Shown: piece after piece, positions 1 through 9,045 of the stretch | How the letters are laid out: each line of letters opens with the position of its first letter | Position numbering within the stretch: the stretch's first letter is position 1 | Assembly (NCBI GenBank): GCA_963695975.1 | Contig: CAVOIB010000010.1 | Span: 434,001 to 498,000, forward strand | Source of the DNA: JBBQVZ01 sp963695975 | GTDB taxonomy: Bacteria; Actinomycetota; UBA4738; HRBIN12 | Length of the DNA stretch: 64,000 nt | Direction of reading: 5' to 3' | Notes under the pieces: generated by a model | What the model was told of the DNA's origin: nothing | Seen by the model: only the letters and a program-made list of their open reading frames with translations | The model's database searches: none | Made by a program: the position numbers and the translations under genes

Positions 1-306
1 GCTCCGGCTCGAGACGCCCCCGAACCCCCCGCCGAAGAACATGTCGAAGATGTCTTGGATATCGGTGAACTGCGGCCCGCCTGCGCCGCCCGTCTGGCCG
101 AACGCATCGTAACGCTGGCGCTTCTCGGGGTCGGAGAGGATCTCATACGCTCCGGCGACTTCCTTGAACCGCTCCTCGGCCTCGGGCGCGGCGTTCACGT
201 CGGGATGATGCTCGCGAGCGAGCTTGCGGTACGCCCGCCTGATGTCTTCCTGGGAGGCGTCGCGTGACACGCCCAAGATGTCGTAGAGGTCCCGCACGGC
301 AGCCAT
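1..306 (-). CDS. dnaJ: DnaJ chaperone, N-terminal part (gene runs off window start)
   Basis: The 102 visible codons start MAAVRDLYDILGV and make a complete J domain of about 70 residues with the invariant HPD tripeptide, followed by a Gly/Phe-rich stretch beginning GGAGGPQFTD. The J domain stimulates DnaK ATPase and delivers unfolded clients in the cytoplasm. The zinc-finger and C-terminal substrate domains lie outside the window, so type A versus B cannot be judged. The ATG is three bases beyond the hrcA stop, so the two genes are one heat-shock transcription unit and dnaJ is probably under HrcA/CIRCE control. Confidence 0.95.
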   Translation of the reverse strand, partial: MAAVRDLYDILGVSRDASQEDIRRAYRKLAREHHPDVNAAPEAEERFKEVAGAYEILSDPEKRQRYDAFGQTGGAGGPQFTDIQDIFDMFFGGGFGGVSSRS

Positions 307-309
307 CGT

Positions 310-1353
310 CTACTGCTCGAGCTCCGTCGCGAGCTCCGACAGTCGTCGCGCAACCGCCCGCACCGACGCCATCGCCGAGAGGTAGTCCATCCGCGTGGGG
401 CCGACCACTCCGATGGTACCGAGGGACATGTCGCCGGCCTTGAACGGCGCCGTGACGAGCGAGGCGTCCCACTCACCGGTGCTCGGGTGCTCGGTTCCGA
501 TCGTGACGGCGAGTTCGCCCGGGCCGGCGCTCACGTCCTGGAGCACGTGCATGATCTCGGTCTCGCGTTCGAGGGTCTCGAAGAGGCGGCGGAGCGTCTC
601 GCGACGCCAGGCCTGCGCCTCGTCCGCGAGGTTCGAGACGCCCCCTACGACGACGTGTGCGCCGCCCTCTTCCTGCTGTGCGGTACGAAGCGTCTCGGCC
701 ACGTTGAGCAGGAGGTCGCGTTGTTCGCGCGCGTCCTCGGCAGCGAGCTGGAGCAGCTTGGCCTGCGCCTCCAGATACGTCAGGCCCCTGAGGGCGCCGA
801 GCCGTCGTTCGGTCTCCTCGAGCATATGTTGATCGAACGTCTCCGGGCGATCGAGGATGCGCTTGTCGACCCGGCCGTGCTGACCGACCGCGAGCACCAT
901 GAGCGTCGGCCCCATGTCGATGATCTCCAGGCGAACGATCGGCTCCTCAGCCGCCGACGGCGGAACGGCGAGCCCCGCGTATTGGGTCAGGCGTGAGAGC
1001 AGTTGCACGCTCCCCTTGAGGACCTCCTCCAGGTCGAGGATCGCCTCCGCGAAGTAGCCGGCGATGGCACGACGTTGGGCGTCACGGAGACGACCGCCTG
1101 CGGGCAGCGAGTCCACGAAGTGCCGGTAGCCGATGTCGGTCGGGATCCGACCGGCGGACGTGTGCGGATGCTTGAGGTACCCCAGCTCCTCGAGCGCGGC
1201 CATCTCGTTGCGGATCGTGGCACTCGAAACCCCGATGCCAGCCCGTTCGGCGATCGTCTCGCTACCGACGGGCTCACCCGTGCGAACGTACTCCTCCACG
1301 ACGGCATGCAGCACGGCGGACTTGCGCGGACCCAGCTCTGCGCGTTCGACCAT
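310..1353 (-). CDS. hrcA: Heat-inducible transcription repressor HrcA
   Basis: The 347-residue protein is full length for HrcA. Residues 1-75 form the winged-helix DNA-binding region, including GVSSATIRNEMAALEELGYL and the TSAGRIPT signature; the rest is the GAF-like dimerisation domain. HrcA represses chaperone genes by binding the CIRCE inverted repeat and is itself assisted by GroE. Here a near-perfect CIRCE lies 13 bp upstream of the ATG, so the gene is almost certainly autoregulated. A TATCAT box six bases before the ATG and the lack of a Shine-Dalgarno support this start and a leaderless message. dnaJ follows directly. Confidence 0.97.
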   Translation of the reverse strand: MVERAELGPRKSAVLHAVVEEYVRTGEPVGSETIAERAGIGVSSATIRNEMAALEELGYLKHPHTSAGRIPTDIGYRHFVDSLPAGGRLRDAQRRAIAGYFAEAILDLEEVLKGSVQLLSRLTQYAGLAVPPSAAEEPIVRLEIIDMGPTLMVLAVGQHGRVDKRILDRPETFDQHMLEETERRLGALRGLTYLEAQAKLLQLAAEDAREQRDLLLNVAETLRTAQQEEGGAHVVVGGVSNLADEAQAWRRETLRRLFETLERETEIMHVLQDVSAGPGELAVTIGTEHPSTGEWDASLVTAPFKAGDMSLGTIGVVGPTRMDYLSAMASVRAVARRLSELATELEQ

Positions 1354-1359
1354 GGACCC

Positions 1360-1365
1360 ATGATA
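1360..1365 (-). promoter_or_regulatory. hrcA -10 box (leaderless)
   Basis: TATCAT reads on the minus strand six bases upstream of the hrcA ATG, so transcription would begin at or next to the start codon. The CIRCE repeat abuts it on the upstream side, where bound HrcA would block RNA polymerase. Confidence 0.6.
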
Positions 1366-1366
1366 C

Positions 1367-1393
1367 GTAGCACTCCCGAGAGGCGAGTGCTAA
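1367..1393 (-). promoter_or_regulatory. CIRCE operator (HrcA binding site)
   Basis: On the plus strand the sequence is GTAGCACTC, nine bases, GAGTGCTAA. This matches the CIRCE consensus TTAGCACTC-N9-GAGTGCTAA at every arm position but the first. It lies in the 58-bp gap between hemW and hrcA and would cover the -35 to -10 region of the hrcA promoter, so HrcA bound here should shut off hrcA-dnaJ until heat stress. Confidence 0.95.
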
Positions 1394-1411
1394 CACGCGG
1401 GCTCGATCGGG

Positions 1412-2518
1412 TCAGTTGCCGGCGAGGGCCAGAACGAGCTCGTTGAGGAGCAGCATGCCGCGCTCGGTCGGCACGAGCGAGCCGTCTTCTTCCTGGAGGA
1501 GTCCGCTCTCCAGGAACGGCAGGGCACGTTCCGGCTCGACCCACGATGCCGGGATGCCCTCGAGGATCCGCAGGCGCAGGAACACCTCTTCTAGGTAGGC
1601 GTCGGACGGCTCCAGACGTTCGTCGCCACCGGTCGGGAGCGCCCCCGCCTCCACCCGCTCCATGTACTCCTCCGGCGGGCGGACGTTCCACCAACGACGA
1701 TCGTCGCGGAACGAGTGCGCGCCGGCGCCCAGCCCGACGTAGGCGCGTCGCTCCCAGTACCCCAGGTTATGCCGGCACTCGAACCCCGGCTTCGCCCAGT
1801 TCGACACCTCGTAGTGGCGGTACCCGGCCGACCCGAGGACATCGCACGCAGCCGAGAACATGTCGGCCTGCAGGTCGGGATCGGGCACAGGCACCTCGCC
1901 GCCCAGCACCTTGCGCCCGAGCGCCGTCGCGGGCTCGATCGTCAGCGCGTACGCGCTCACGTGCTCGGGCCCCAGGTCGACCGTTTCCCGCAGCGTACGC
2001 TCCCACGAGTCGAGCCCCTCGCCGTCCGCGCCGAAGATCAGGTCGAGGTTCACGTTGTCGTAGCCGGCGGCGCGGGCGGCGCGGAAGGCGGTCCTCACGC
2101 TGTCAGGAGAGTGCACCCGCTCGAGCGCCGCGAGCACACCGCGGTCGAACGACTGCGCGCCCATCGACAACCGCGAGGATCCGGCCACAAGCAGTCCCGA
2201 GAGCTTCGCATCGTCGACCGTGTCGGGATTCGCCTCGATCGTCACCTCGGCATCGGGCGCGACGTTGAACCGATCGCGCAGATGCGCCAGCACGCCCTTC
2301 AGGTCCGCAACCTCGAGCGTGGTAGGCGTCCCGCCGCCGAGGAAGATCGACACGACCTCGTCATCGGCCCAGGCGGACGCGGCCAGCTCGGTCTCGGCGA
2401 GCAACGCTCGCACGTATCGCGGCTGCAGCGCATCCAGGCCCGCGTACGCGTTGAAGTCGCAGTACCCGCAGCGCGTCAGACAGAACGGGATGTGGACGTA
2501 CACACCGATCGCGTCCAC
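1412..2518 (-). CDS. hemW: Radical SAM heme chaperone HemW (HemN-like)
   Basis: 368 residues. The radical SAM cluster motif CxxxCxxC is at C13, C17 and C20 in the segment HIPFCLTRCGYCDFNAY. It is followed by the FLGGGTPT motif and a HemN C-terminal domain. The Cys spacing and length fit HemW, which binds heme and is thought to deliver it to respiratory proteins, rather than true oxygen-independent coproporphyrinogen oxidase. The GTG start shares one base with the lepA stop (TAGTG), so translation is probably coupled to lepA. Confidence 0.92.
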   Translation of the reverse strand: MDAIGVYVHIPFCLTRCGYCDFNAYAGLDALQPRYVRALLAETELAASAWADDEVVSIFLGGGTPTTLEVADLKGVLAHLRDRFNVAPDAEVTIEANPDTVDDAKLSGLLVAGSSRLSMGAQSFDRGVLAALERVHSPDSVRTAFRAARAAGYDNVNLDLIFGADGEGLDSWERTLRETVDLGPEHVSAYALTIEPATALGRKVLGGEVPVPDPDLQADMFSAACDVLGSAGYRHYEVSNWAKPGFECRHNLGYWERRAYVGLGAGAHSFRDDRRWWNVRPPEEYMERVEAGALPTGGDERLEPSDAYLEEVFLRLRILEGIPASWVEPERALPFLESGLLQEEDGSLVPTERGMLLLNELVLALAGN

Positions 2519-4332
2519 TACTTCTTCCTCTCCTTCGCTCCGCCGTCGTCGACGCGGAGCGCGGCGATGAACGCCTCCTGCGGTACGTCCACCCGACCCA
2601 CGCGGCGCATGCGAGCCTTGCCGCGCTTCTGCTCCTCGAGCAGCTTGCGCTTGCGCGTGATATCGCCGCCGTAGCACTTGGCCAGCACGTCCTTGCGCTT
2701 CGCCTTCACGGTCTCGCGTGCGATGATCTTGGAGCCGATCGCCGCCTGGATCGCGACGTCGAACAACTGTCGCGGGATCAGCTCCTTCAGACGCTCGGTC
2801 ATCTGCTTGCCGTACGCGTATGCCTTGTCGCGGTGCACGACGGAGCTGAACGCGTCGACCGGCTCGCCGTGCAACAGCAGGTCCACGCGGACGAGCTTCG
2901 CCTCTTGGAAGCCCCATGGCTCGTAGTCGAGAGACGCGAACCCACGCGTGCGCGACTTCAATTGGTCGAAGAAGTCGAACACGATCTCGGCGAGCGGCAA
3001 CACGTAATGCACCTCGACTCGCTCGGGCGTGATGTAGCTCATGTCGACCTGCTCACCGCGACGCGATTGGCACAGGTCGAGCGCGGCGCCGAGGTAGTCG
3101 GCCGGCGTGATGATCGTGCCGTACACGATGGGCTCCTCGACCCGCTCGTAGTCACCACCGGGCGGCATCTCGGCCGGGTTGTGCACGACGATCTGCTCGT
3201 CGCCTTTGAACACGTGGAACTCCACGTTCGGCGCGGTCGAGATCAGCTCCAGGTCGAACTCGCGCTCTAGTCGCTCGCGGACGATGTCCATGTGCAGCAG
3301 GCCCAGGAACCCCACCCGGAACCCGAACCCGAGCGCCATCGACGTCTCCGGCTCGTAGACGAGCGCGGAGTCCGAGAGCTTCAGCTTGTCGAGCGCCTCG
3401 CGCAGCTCCGCGTAATCGCCACCCTCCGACGGGAACAGCCCGGACCACACCATGGGCTTGGGCTCGCGGTAGCCGTGGAGCGGCTCCTTCGCCCCGGCCT
3501 TGCCGGCGAGCGTGATCGTGTCCCCCACCTTCGCGTGGTGGACGTCCTTCAGGCCGGTGACCAGGTACCCGACCTCCCCGGCGCTGAGCTGCGGGACCGG
3601 GGTGGGCTCGGGCGCGTTCACCCCCGCCTCCTCGGCCTCCGACTCCACGTGCGTCGCGAACATCTTGATCCGCGCGTTCGACGGCAGGACCCCCTCCTGA
3701 ACCCGCACGTACGTGATCACGCCGCGGTAGGCATCGAACATCGAGTCGAAGATCAACGCGCGCAGCGGCTTCGTGGGATCCCCTTCGGGCGGCGGCACCT
3801 GCGCGATCACCGCGCGGAGCAGCTCCGGGACGCCCTCGCCGGTCTTCGCGGAGATCTGCAGGATCTCGTCCGGATCGCGGTCCAGGAGCGCGGCCAGCTC
3901 CTTCGCGCGCTGTTCCGGCTCCGCGGCCGGCAGATCGATCTTGTTCACGGCCGGCACGATCACGAGACCGGCGTCGCGGGCCAAGTGGTAGTTCGCGAGC
4001 GTCTGGGCCTCGAGGCCCTGGGCGGCATCGACCAGCAGGATCGCGCCCTCGCAGGCCGCCAACGAGCGGGACACCTCGTACGTGAAGTCCACATGCCCCG
4101 GCGTATCGATCAGGTTCAGCTCGTAGCCGTCATGCAGCAGGCGGACCGACTGGGCCTTGATCGTGATGCCGCGCTCCCGCTCCAGATCCATCTTATCCAG
4201 GTACTGCGCCCGCATGTCGCGGCCCTCGACGGTGTGGGTGATCTCGAGCAGCCGGTCGGCCAGCGTCGACTTCCCGTGGTCGATGTGCGCCACGATGCAG
4301 AAGTTGCGGATACGCGAGGTGTCGGTCGTCAC
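2518..4332 (-). CDS. lepA: Elongation factor 4 (LepA)
   Basis: 604 residues, normal for LepA. It has the GTPase P-loop AHIDHGKS at 15-22, DTPGH and NKID motifs, EF-G-like domains II, III and V, and the LepA-specific C-terminal domain with KAKRKDVLAKCYGGDITRK. EF4 acts on stalled ribosomes and in 30S assembly. The GTG start is supported by a TACCAT box eight bases upstream and no Shine-Dalgarno. It lies head-to-tail with hemW and is divergent from the reductase gene at 4425. Confidence 0.97.
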   Translation of the reverse strand: MTTDTSRIRNFCIVAHIDHGKSTLADRLLEITHTVEGRDMRAQYLDKMDLERERGITIKAQSVRLLHDGYELNLIDTPGHVDFTYEVSRSLAACEGAILLVDAAQGLEAQTLANYHLARDAGLVIVPAVNKIDLPAAEPEQRAKELAALLDRDPDEILQISAKTGEGVPELLRAVIAQVPPPEGDPTKPLRALIFDSMFDAYRGVITYVRVQEGVLPSNARIKMFATHVESEAEEAGVNAPEPTPVPQLSAGEVGYLVTGLKDVHHAKVGDTITLAGKAGAKEPLHGYREPKPMVWSGLFPSEGGDYAELREALDKLKLSDSALVYEPETSMALGFGFRVGFLGLLHMDIVRERLEREFDLELISTAPNVEFHVFKGDEQIVVHNPAEMPPGGDYERVEEPIVYGTIITPADYLGAALDLCQSRRGEQVDMSYITPERVEVHYVLPLAEIVFDFFDQLKSRTRGFASLDYEPWGFQEAKLVRVDLLLHGEPVDAFSSVVHRDKAYAYGKQMTERLKELIPRQLFDVAIQAAIGSKIIARETVKAKRKDVLAKCYGGDITRKRKLLEEQKRGKARMRRVGRVDVPQEAFIAALRVDDGGAKERKK

Positions 4333-4340
4333 GGAGACCC

Positions 4341-4346
4341 ATGGTA
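4341..4346 (-). promoter_or_regulatory. lepA -10 box (leaderless)
   Basis: TACCAT reads on the minus strand eight bases before the lepA GTG, a spacing that puts the transcript start at or within two bases of the start codon. Confidence 0.5.
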
Positions 4347-4424
4347 CGGCGGAGGGGTTCGCTCGCCGGCTCCTTGCGTGGCAGACTCTCGGCCGCCAGG
4401 AGGGCGCGGGGGGAAGGGAGACGG

Positions 4425-5369
4425 ATGGACCGATGCCTCGTCGTCGGCACCGGCGTCATCGGGACGATCTACGGGTGGGCGCTGGCCGAGGCCGGGGTCG
4501 ACGTGACCCACCTGGTGCGCCCCGGGGTGACCACGGGCAACGAGACCTTGCGGATGGACGTTCTGGATGAGCGGAAGAGCCATCCGAAGAACCCGGTCAC
4601 GACCTACGACGCTCGGATCGCGACCGAGCCGCCCGGCCAGGCGCCCGACCTCCTGATCGTGCCGACGAACACCTGGGACGTGGCCGGAGCGATCCGCCCG
4701 CTCGCGCCTCGGTACTCCGACACGACGTTCCTGATCCTGTCCTCGAACTGGGAGGGAGCCGGACCATTCGACGCGATCCTGCCCCGCGAGCGATACCTGC
4801 TGGGGTACCCGGACGGCGGTGGGACGATCCGCGACGGGCTCTACTGGACCAACCTGGGTGCCGAGATCCACCTGGGTGAGGTGGACGGCGGTCGCACGGA
4901 GAAGCTCGAGCGGGTCCGCGCGCTCTTCGAGCGAGCCGACATGACGCCGGATGTCCAGGCCAACATTCTGCACTGGCTCTGGGTCCACAACGCCTCGACG
5001 ATCGGCTTCTCGGCGGGGCTCGCGAAGCATATGGACGTCCGGGCGACGCTCGACGACAAGCCCTTGCTCAAGCGGTGCTTCGACGCCACGAAGGAGCTCC
5101 TCGCGCTCTGCGAGCGCCGCGGGGTGAACCTCAAGGACTATCGGGACGTCTCGTACCTGCGGTGGCCGTCGGGGATGCTCGGCGTGATGATGCGCCAGAT
5201 GTACAAGCGGAACCGGAGCATGCAACGCTACACGGCGCACGCCGCGTCTCCCGGAGCGATGCGCGAGGCGCGGGCGAACTATGAGGCGATGATGCGGACG
5301 GCACGCGAGCTGAACCACCCGATGCCGGTGCTCGCCTCGCTCGGCACCTACTTCCCCGCCGAGACGTGA
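4425..5369 (+). CDS. Ketopantoate reductase family protein (PanE/ApbA-like)
   Basis: 314 residues beginning MDRCLVV. The Rossmann nucleotide motif GTGVIG is at residues 8-13, followed by an ApbA N-terminal domain and a helical C-terminal half. Family members reduce 2-dehydropantoate with NADPH for coenzyme A synthesis, but several related subgroups have other substrates, and the C-terminal half here looks divergent, so PanE activity is only a possibility. I chose the ATG at 4425 over in-frame starts from 4341 because GGGAAGGGAG lies just before it and the Rossmann fold then starts at residue 4. It diverges from lepA and runs toward rpsT. Confidence 0.75.
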   Translation: MDRCLVVGTGVIGTIYGWALAEAGVDVTHLVRPGVTTGNETLRMDVLDERKSHPKNPVTTYDARIATEPPGQAPDLLIVPTNTWDVAGAIRPLAPRYSDTTFLILSSNWEGAGPFDAILPRERYLLGYPDGGGTIRDGLYWTNLGAEIHLGEVDGGRTEKLERVRALFERADMTPDVQANILHWLWVHNASTIGFSAGLAKHMDVRATLDDKPLLKRCFDATKELLALCERRGVNLKDYRDVSYLRWPSGMLGVMMRQMYKRNRSMQRYTAHAASPGAMREARANYEAMMRTARELNHPMPVLASLGTYFPAET

Positions 5370-5400
5370 CGGGCCGCTCCGGTCACCTGGGCGCCGCTGG

Positions 5401-5406
5401 TAGACT
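5401..5406 (+). promoter_or_regulatory. rpsT -10 box
   Basis: TAGACT lies eleven bases before the rpsT ATG, giving a predicted 5' leader of about four or five bases. No Shine-Dalgarno is present. Confidence 0.45.
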
Positions 5407-5417
5407 CGCTGACTCCT

Positions 5418-5693
5418 ATGGCGAACATCAAGTCTCAGATCAAGCGGAACCGTTCGAACGCCAAACGCGCCGAACGCAACAAGGCGGTGCGCACCGCCCT
5501 GAAGACCTCGACCAAGAAGGTCCACATCGCCGTCACGGAAGGCGACCCTGAGGCCGCGGTCGCGCGTCAGCGCCAGACCGCCCGGGCGCTCGACAAGGCC
5601 GCTTCTCGAGGCATCGTCCACAAGCGGACAGCCGCGCGTCGCAAGTCGCGCCTGGCGAAGGCCGCGAACAAGGTCGGCGCCTCGGCCGAGTAG
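5418..5693 (+). CDS. rpsT: 30S ribosomal protein S20
   Basis: 91 residues, starting MANIKSQIKRNRSNAKRAER. It has the Lys/Arg/Ala-rich three-helix composition and the C-terminal KRTAARRKSRLAK segment typical of bS20, which binds 16S rRNA early in 30S assembly. It is monocistronic on the plus strand between minus-strand genes and converges on holA with 16 bp between the stop codons. The position beside holA and lepA is as in other actinobacteria. Confidence 0.98.
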   Translation: MANIKSQIKRNRSNAKRAERNKAVRTALKTSTKKVHIAVTEGDPEAAVARQRQTARALDKAASRGIVHKRTAARRKSRLAKAANKVGASAE

Positions 5694-5698
5694 GCCGA
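5682..5698. terminator. Hairpin across the rpsT stop, possible bidirectional terminator
   Basis: TCGGCC, five bases, GGCCGA forms a perfect six-pair stem. It contains the rpsT TAG in its loop and lies 12 bp from the holA stop. There is no U-tract. Confidence 0.4.
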
Positions 5699-5709
5699 GA
5701 CCCGAGGCC

Positions 5710-6654
5710 TCAGCTCCTGCCCGAAGCGATCGCCGCGACCAACACGGGCATGACCACGTCGGCGCTCGCGCCCGACTTCATGGCTCGGTCGGCTTCCACC
5801 AAGCGCTCGTGCAGCTCGATCAGCTGGATCATCGAGTAGTTCCGCGCCTGCTGCTGGTACCGGCGCGCCTGCCAATCGAACCGCAACCCAGCAACGCGCG
5901 CGAGCTCCGCCGGCGGCATCCGGTTGGGCAGCGCCCGGACCTTGATCAGGTCCCGCAGGCGGCTCGCGATGCCTCCGAGCACCATCAGCGGATCGTCGCG
6001 CCCTTCCTCGATCGAGCGGAGCGACCGGATCGCGCCCGGGAGATCCTTCGTGAACGCCTTGTCGCAGAGATCCCACACCTTCTGTTCGCCCAACCCGCGG
6101 AACTGCCGCGCCACGGTCTGCGGCGTGATCTGCTGTCCCGCGAACGCCTCGCCGAGCTGCCGCATCGCGGAAACGAGCTGACCGGGCTCCTCACCCAACG
6201 TCTCGACCAGCGCGTGCACGGCCGGCGGCGTCACATCCAGACCATCGAGCTTCGCCCGCTGGACCAGCCACGGCTCCAGGTCCTTGCGAGCGATCTTCAC
6301 CTCGACGACCTTGCCGACGGGCTTCACCACCCTGTCGAGCGCCGCCGGCACCTTGGCCCGCTCGCCTACTTGAGCGCAGATCACGAGGGGGGCCTCCGGG
6401 TCCGGCGCAAAGAGGTAGGCGGCCAGCTCGGCGATCGCCTCCTTCGGCAGGCTTTTCGCGTCCGTGATCAGGAGGGCTCGCCGCTCGCCGAACAGGGAGG
6501 GCGTGGCCAGGTCCTGCAGCTCGCCGCCCTGCCATTCGTTCGCGTCGACCTCCGTGGGCCGAAGATCCCCGAGCAGTTCGAAGGCGCGCTCGCGCAGGAG
6601 GAAGTCGTCTTCACCCCAGAGGAGATGGATCGGCACCGTCTTGGAGGCGGTCAT
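5710..6654 (-). CDS. holA: DNA polymerase III subunit delta
   Basis: 314 residues with the HolA pattern: N-terminal segment IHLLWGEDDFLLRERAFELL, an AAA+-like fold without a working Walker A, and a C-terminal helical collar. Delta opens the beta sliding clamp within the clamp-loader complex. Its ATG overlaps the comEC TGA (ATGA), so it is translated with comEC, a linkage common in Gram-positive bacteria. Confidence 0.9.
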   Translation of the reverse strand: MTASKTVPIHLLWGEDDFLLRERAFELLGDLRPTEVDANEWQGGELQDLATPSLFGERRALLITDAKSLPKEAIAELAAYLFAPDPEAPLVICAQVGERAKVPAALDRVVKPVGKVVEVKIARKDLEPWLVQRAKLDGLDVTPPAVHALVETLGEEPGQLVSAMRQLGEAFAGQQITPQTVARQFRGLGEQKVWDLCDKAFTKDLPGAIRSLRSIEEGRDDPLMVLGGIASRLRDLIKVRALPNRMPPAELARVAGLRFDWQARRYQQQARNYSMIQLIELHERLVEADRAMKSGASADVVMPVLVAAIASGRS

Positions 6655-9041
6655 CGATCGGATCGTACCGAGATCTCCTGGCCGCTGAACGTCACGACGA
6701 TGTCGCCGTGCTCGTCGGTCCGCCAGACAACGGCGCCGGTCGCCTCGATCGCCCGCACGATGGACGGCACCGGGTGGCCGTAGTCGTTGGGGCCGACAGA
6801 GATCACGGCGAGCTCCGCGTCGACGGCTGAGAAGAACTCCGGGAGCGATGTGGCGGCCCCATGGTGTGGCACTTTGAGCAGCTCGGCGTGCAGCGGGGCG
6901 TCCTCATCGAGGAGCACCTGCTGTGCGGGCTCCTCGGGCTCGCCGCCGAGGAGCACCGTGTCGGGCCCGTGGCGGAGGAGGATCACGAGCGAGTCGTTGT
7001 TCGCGTCGGAGTTCGTCCCGACCCAGCACCGGTCGGGCGACAGGATCTCGAGGCGGACGTCGCCGACCGTGATGGAATCTCCGGCCCGCGGGTAGCGGAC
7101 GGTGACGTGCTCGTCGGCGATCGCCAGATCCAACTCGGCTTGGATGGAGGATGTGTCTGGACAGCCGGGTTCGAGCACCAATCCGACGGGCACTCGGCCG
7201 AGCACGGTGGGCAGCCCGATGATGTGGTCAGCGTGCGGATGCGTGGCCACCAGCACGTCGAGCCGCTTTACGCCGAGCGCGGCCAGGTCGGTCGCGACGA
7301 TCTCTTCATCCGGGCCGCCATCGACCAGGATGTGGACTCCGGCCGGCGTACTCACCAACGCGGCGTCGCCCTGACCCACATCGAAGAACCGCACCTGCAT
7401 CGCCGACGGCGGTCCCACGCCGAGTGCCGTCGACCAGACGAGCAGCGGGAACGCCGCAACGACCGCGATCACGACTCCTCGTGGCGGACGCCACCGCTGA
7501 TGCATCGCCCAGGTGACGGCGACGACCAGCGCGCCACCCACGACCAGGACCGCCGGCCCCCCGCCGGAGGTGACGTGTCCGACCGGCGCTTTGGCCAATC
7601 GGTCCGCGACCCATTCCAAGTAGCGCATCGGGATGAGCGCCAGCGCCGCGACCAGATGCCCGATCGTCACGGAGACCAGGCCCAGCGCGGCCGCGGCGAG
7701 GCCCAACAGGAGCGCGGGCGACATGGCCGGGAACGCCGCCAGGTTCGCGATGACGGTGACGCCGGGCACCTCGTGGAAATGGAACAGCAGGATCGGCGTC
7801 ACGCCCAACTGCGCGGCGAGCGTGGTCCCAGCTGCCAGGGCCACCGGAGCCGGAAGGAACCGGCGGAGCCGTTCTCCGATCGGGGACGCGAGCGCCACCA
7901 TCCCCGCGGTGGCCGCGACCGAGAGCTGGAACCCGATCGACCACACGAGCCAGGGATCCAACATCAGAAGCACCAGCACCGCGCCGGCCAAGATCGACCC
8001 GGCAGCGCGCGGCCGACCGATCAGCACACCGACGAGCGCGAGCGTCGCCATCACCCCGGCACGCATCACCGACGGCTCCGCGCCCGTCATCACGACGAAG
8101 AACACCACCGCTCCGAAGCTGAGCGCGAACCGCGGCCACCGCGTCAGCCGCAGCAGCGACGCGAGCGCCAGCACCGGCGCGAGGACCATCGCGACGTTCT
8201 CGCCCGAGACCACGAGCAGGTGTCCGAGACCGGTCGCCTGGAAGTCGCGCATCATCCCGGCGTCGAGCTGCGACGCGTCGCCGAGCACGAGACCGAGCAG
8301 CAGCCCCGCCTCCGCGCGCGGGAACAACCGGTCGATCGACCGCCCGACGAACGCGCGGAAGATCTGGGCCGCTCGCACGAACGGGTTCGGCGAGGAGCCG
8401 ACGCGTTCAACGCGGTCGGCGTTCATCTCGACCGCCATGCCCTTGTGCGCAAGGGCGGCGGTAAACCCGGGATCGTCCGGCCGGCGGATCACGCCTTCGG
8501 CCGTCACCTCGTCGCCGCGCACCAGGTCCGGCAGATCGGCGTCGGCACCCAGCCAGAGCGAGGCGTGGAGGGCGGCCGCCCCGTCCGGCCACTCCACCTT
8601 CGACGCATCAAGCGAGGCGTGCCAGCCGAACGCGCCCGGCTCCGGGTCGGTATGGAGCACGCCGACGACCGTGACCCGGCGAGGGGCCAGGCGCGCGAGC
8701 AACGACCCGTCGAGCCACGCGGCGTGGGCTCCCGCCCACCCGGCCCCGAGCGCCACGACCCCCACCAGCACGAGGGACAGCACCGCGACCGGAGACCCGT
8801 CGCGGTCGATCCGCGGAGCGGCAACCGCGGCCATGGCGGCGGGTGACGCGTCGACGAGCCCCGAGCTCTCCAACGGATCGCGCCCGGCAGCTCGACGAGG
8901 TGCGGCGAGCCACGCTCCGGCGAGCGCCGCCGCGCCGACCGACAACGCCATCCACGGGCGGACCCAGTCGGGCCTCGCCTGCCAGACCAGCAGTCCCGTC
9001 CAGAACGCGGCAGCGGCGCCCGGAAGCGCCCACGTGTTCAC
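6651..9041 (-). CDS. comEC: ComEC/Rec2 DNA-uptake channel
   Basis: 796 residues. The N-terminal 220 residues hold two membrane segments and a DUF4131-like soluble domain. Then comes a multi-pass Competence domain, recognisable from SGENVAMVLAPVLAL onward. The C-terminal 240 residues form a metallo-beta-lactamase domain with FFDVGQGDAALV and the metal-binding THPHADH. ComEC moves single-stranded DNA across the membrane, and its nuclease-like domain may degrade the other strand. The GTG start is four bases after the comEA stop, and holA overlaps downstream. Confidence 0.94.
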   Translation of the reverse strand: MNTWALPGAAAAFWTGLLVWQARPDWVRPWMALSVGAAALAGAWLAAPRRAAGRDPLESSGLVDASPAAMAAVAAPRIDRDGSPVAVLSLVLVGVVALGAGWAGAHAAWLDGSLLARLAPRRVTVVGVLHTDPEPGAFGWHASLDASKVEWPDGAAALHASLWLGADADLPDLVRGDEVTAEGVIRRPDDPGFTAALAHKGMAVEMNADRVERVGSSPNPFVRAAQIFRAFVGRSIDRLFPRAEAGLLLGLVLGDASQLDAGMMRDFQATGLGHLLVVSGENVAMVLAPVLALASLLRLTRWPRFALSFGAVVFFVVMTGAEPSVMRAGVMATLALVGVLIGRPRAAGSILAGAVLVLLMLDPWLVWSIGFQLSVAATAGMVALASPIGERLRRFLPAPVALAAGTTLAAQLGVTPILLFHFHEVPGVTVIANLAAFPAMSPALLLGLAAAALGLVSVTIGHLVAALALIPMRYLEWVADRLAKAPVGHVTSGGGPAVLVVGGALVVAVTWAMHQRWRPPRGVVIAVVAAFPLLVWSTALGVGPPSAMQVRFFDVGQGDAALVSTPAGVHILVDGGPDEEIVATDLAALGVKRLDVLVATHPHADHIIGLPTVLGRVPVGLVLEPGCPDTSSIQAELDLAIADEHVTVRYPRAGDSITVGDVRLEILSPDRCWVGTNSDANNDSLVILLRHGPDTVLLGGEPEEPAQQVLLDEDAPLHAELLKVPHHGAATSLPEFFSAVDAELAVISVGPNDYGHPVPSIVRAIEATGAVVWRTDEHGDIVVTFSGQEISVRSDR

Positions 9042-9045
9042 CCGT

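Noticed and set aside
6861..8846. A 661-codon open frame antisense to comEC, and a similar 728-codon frame antisense to valS at 38834-41020
   Set aside because: High-GC codon bias leaves long open antisense frames. The products are Arg/His/Gln-rich with no domain, while the sense strands encode complete known proteins.
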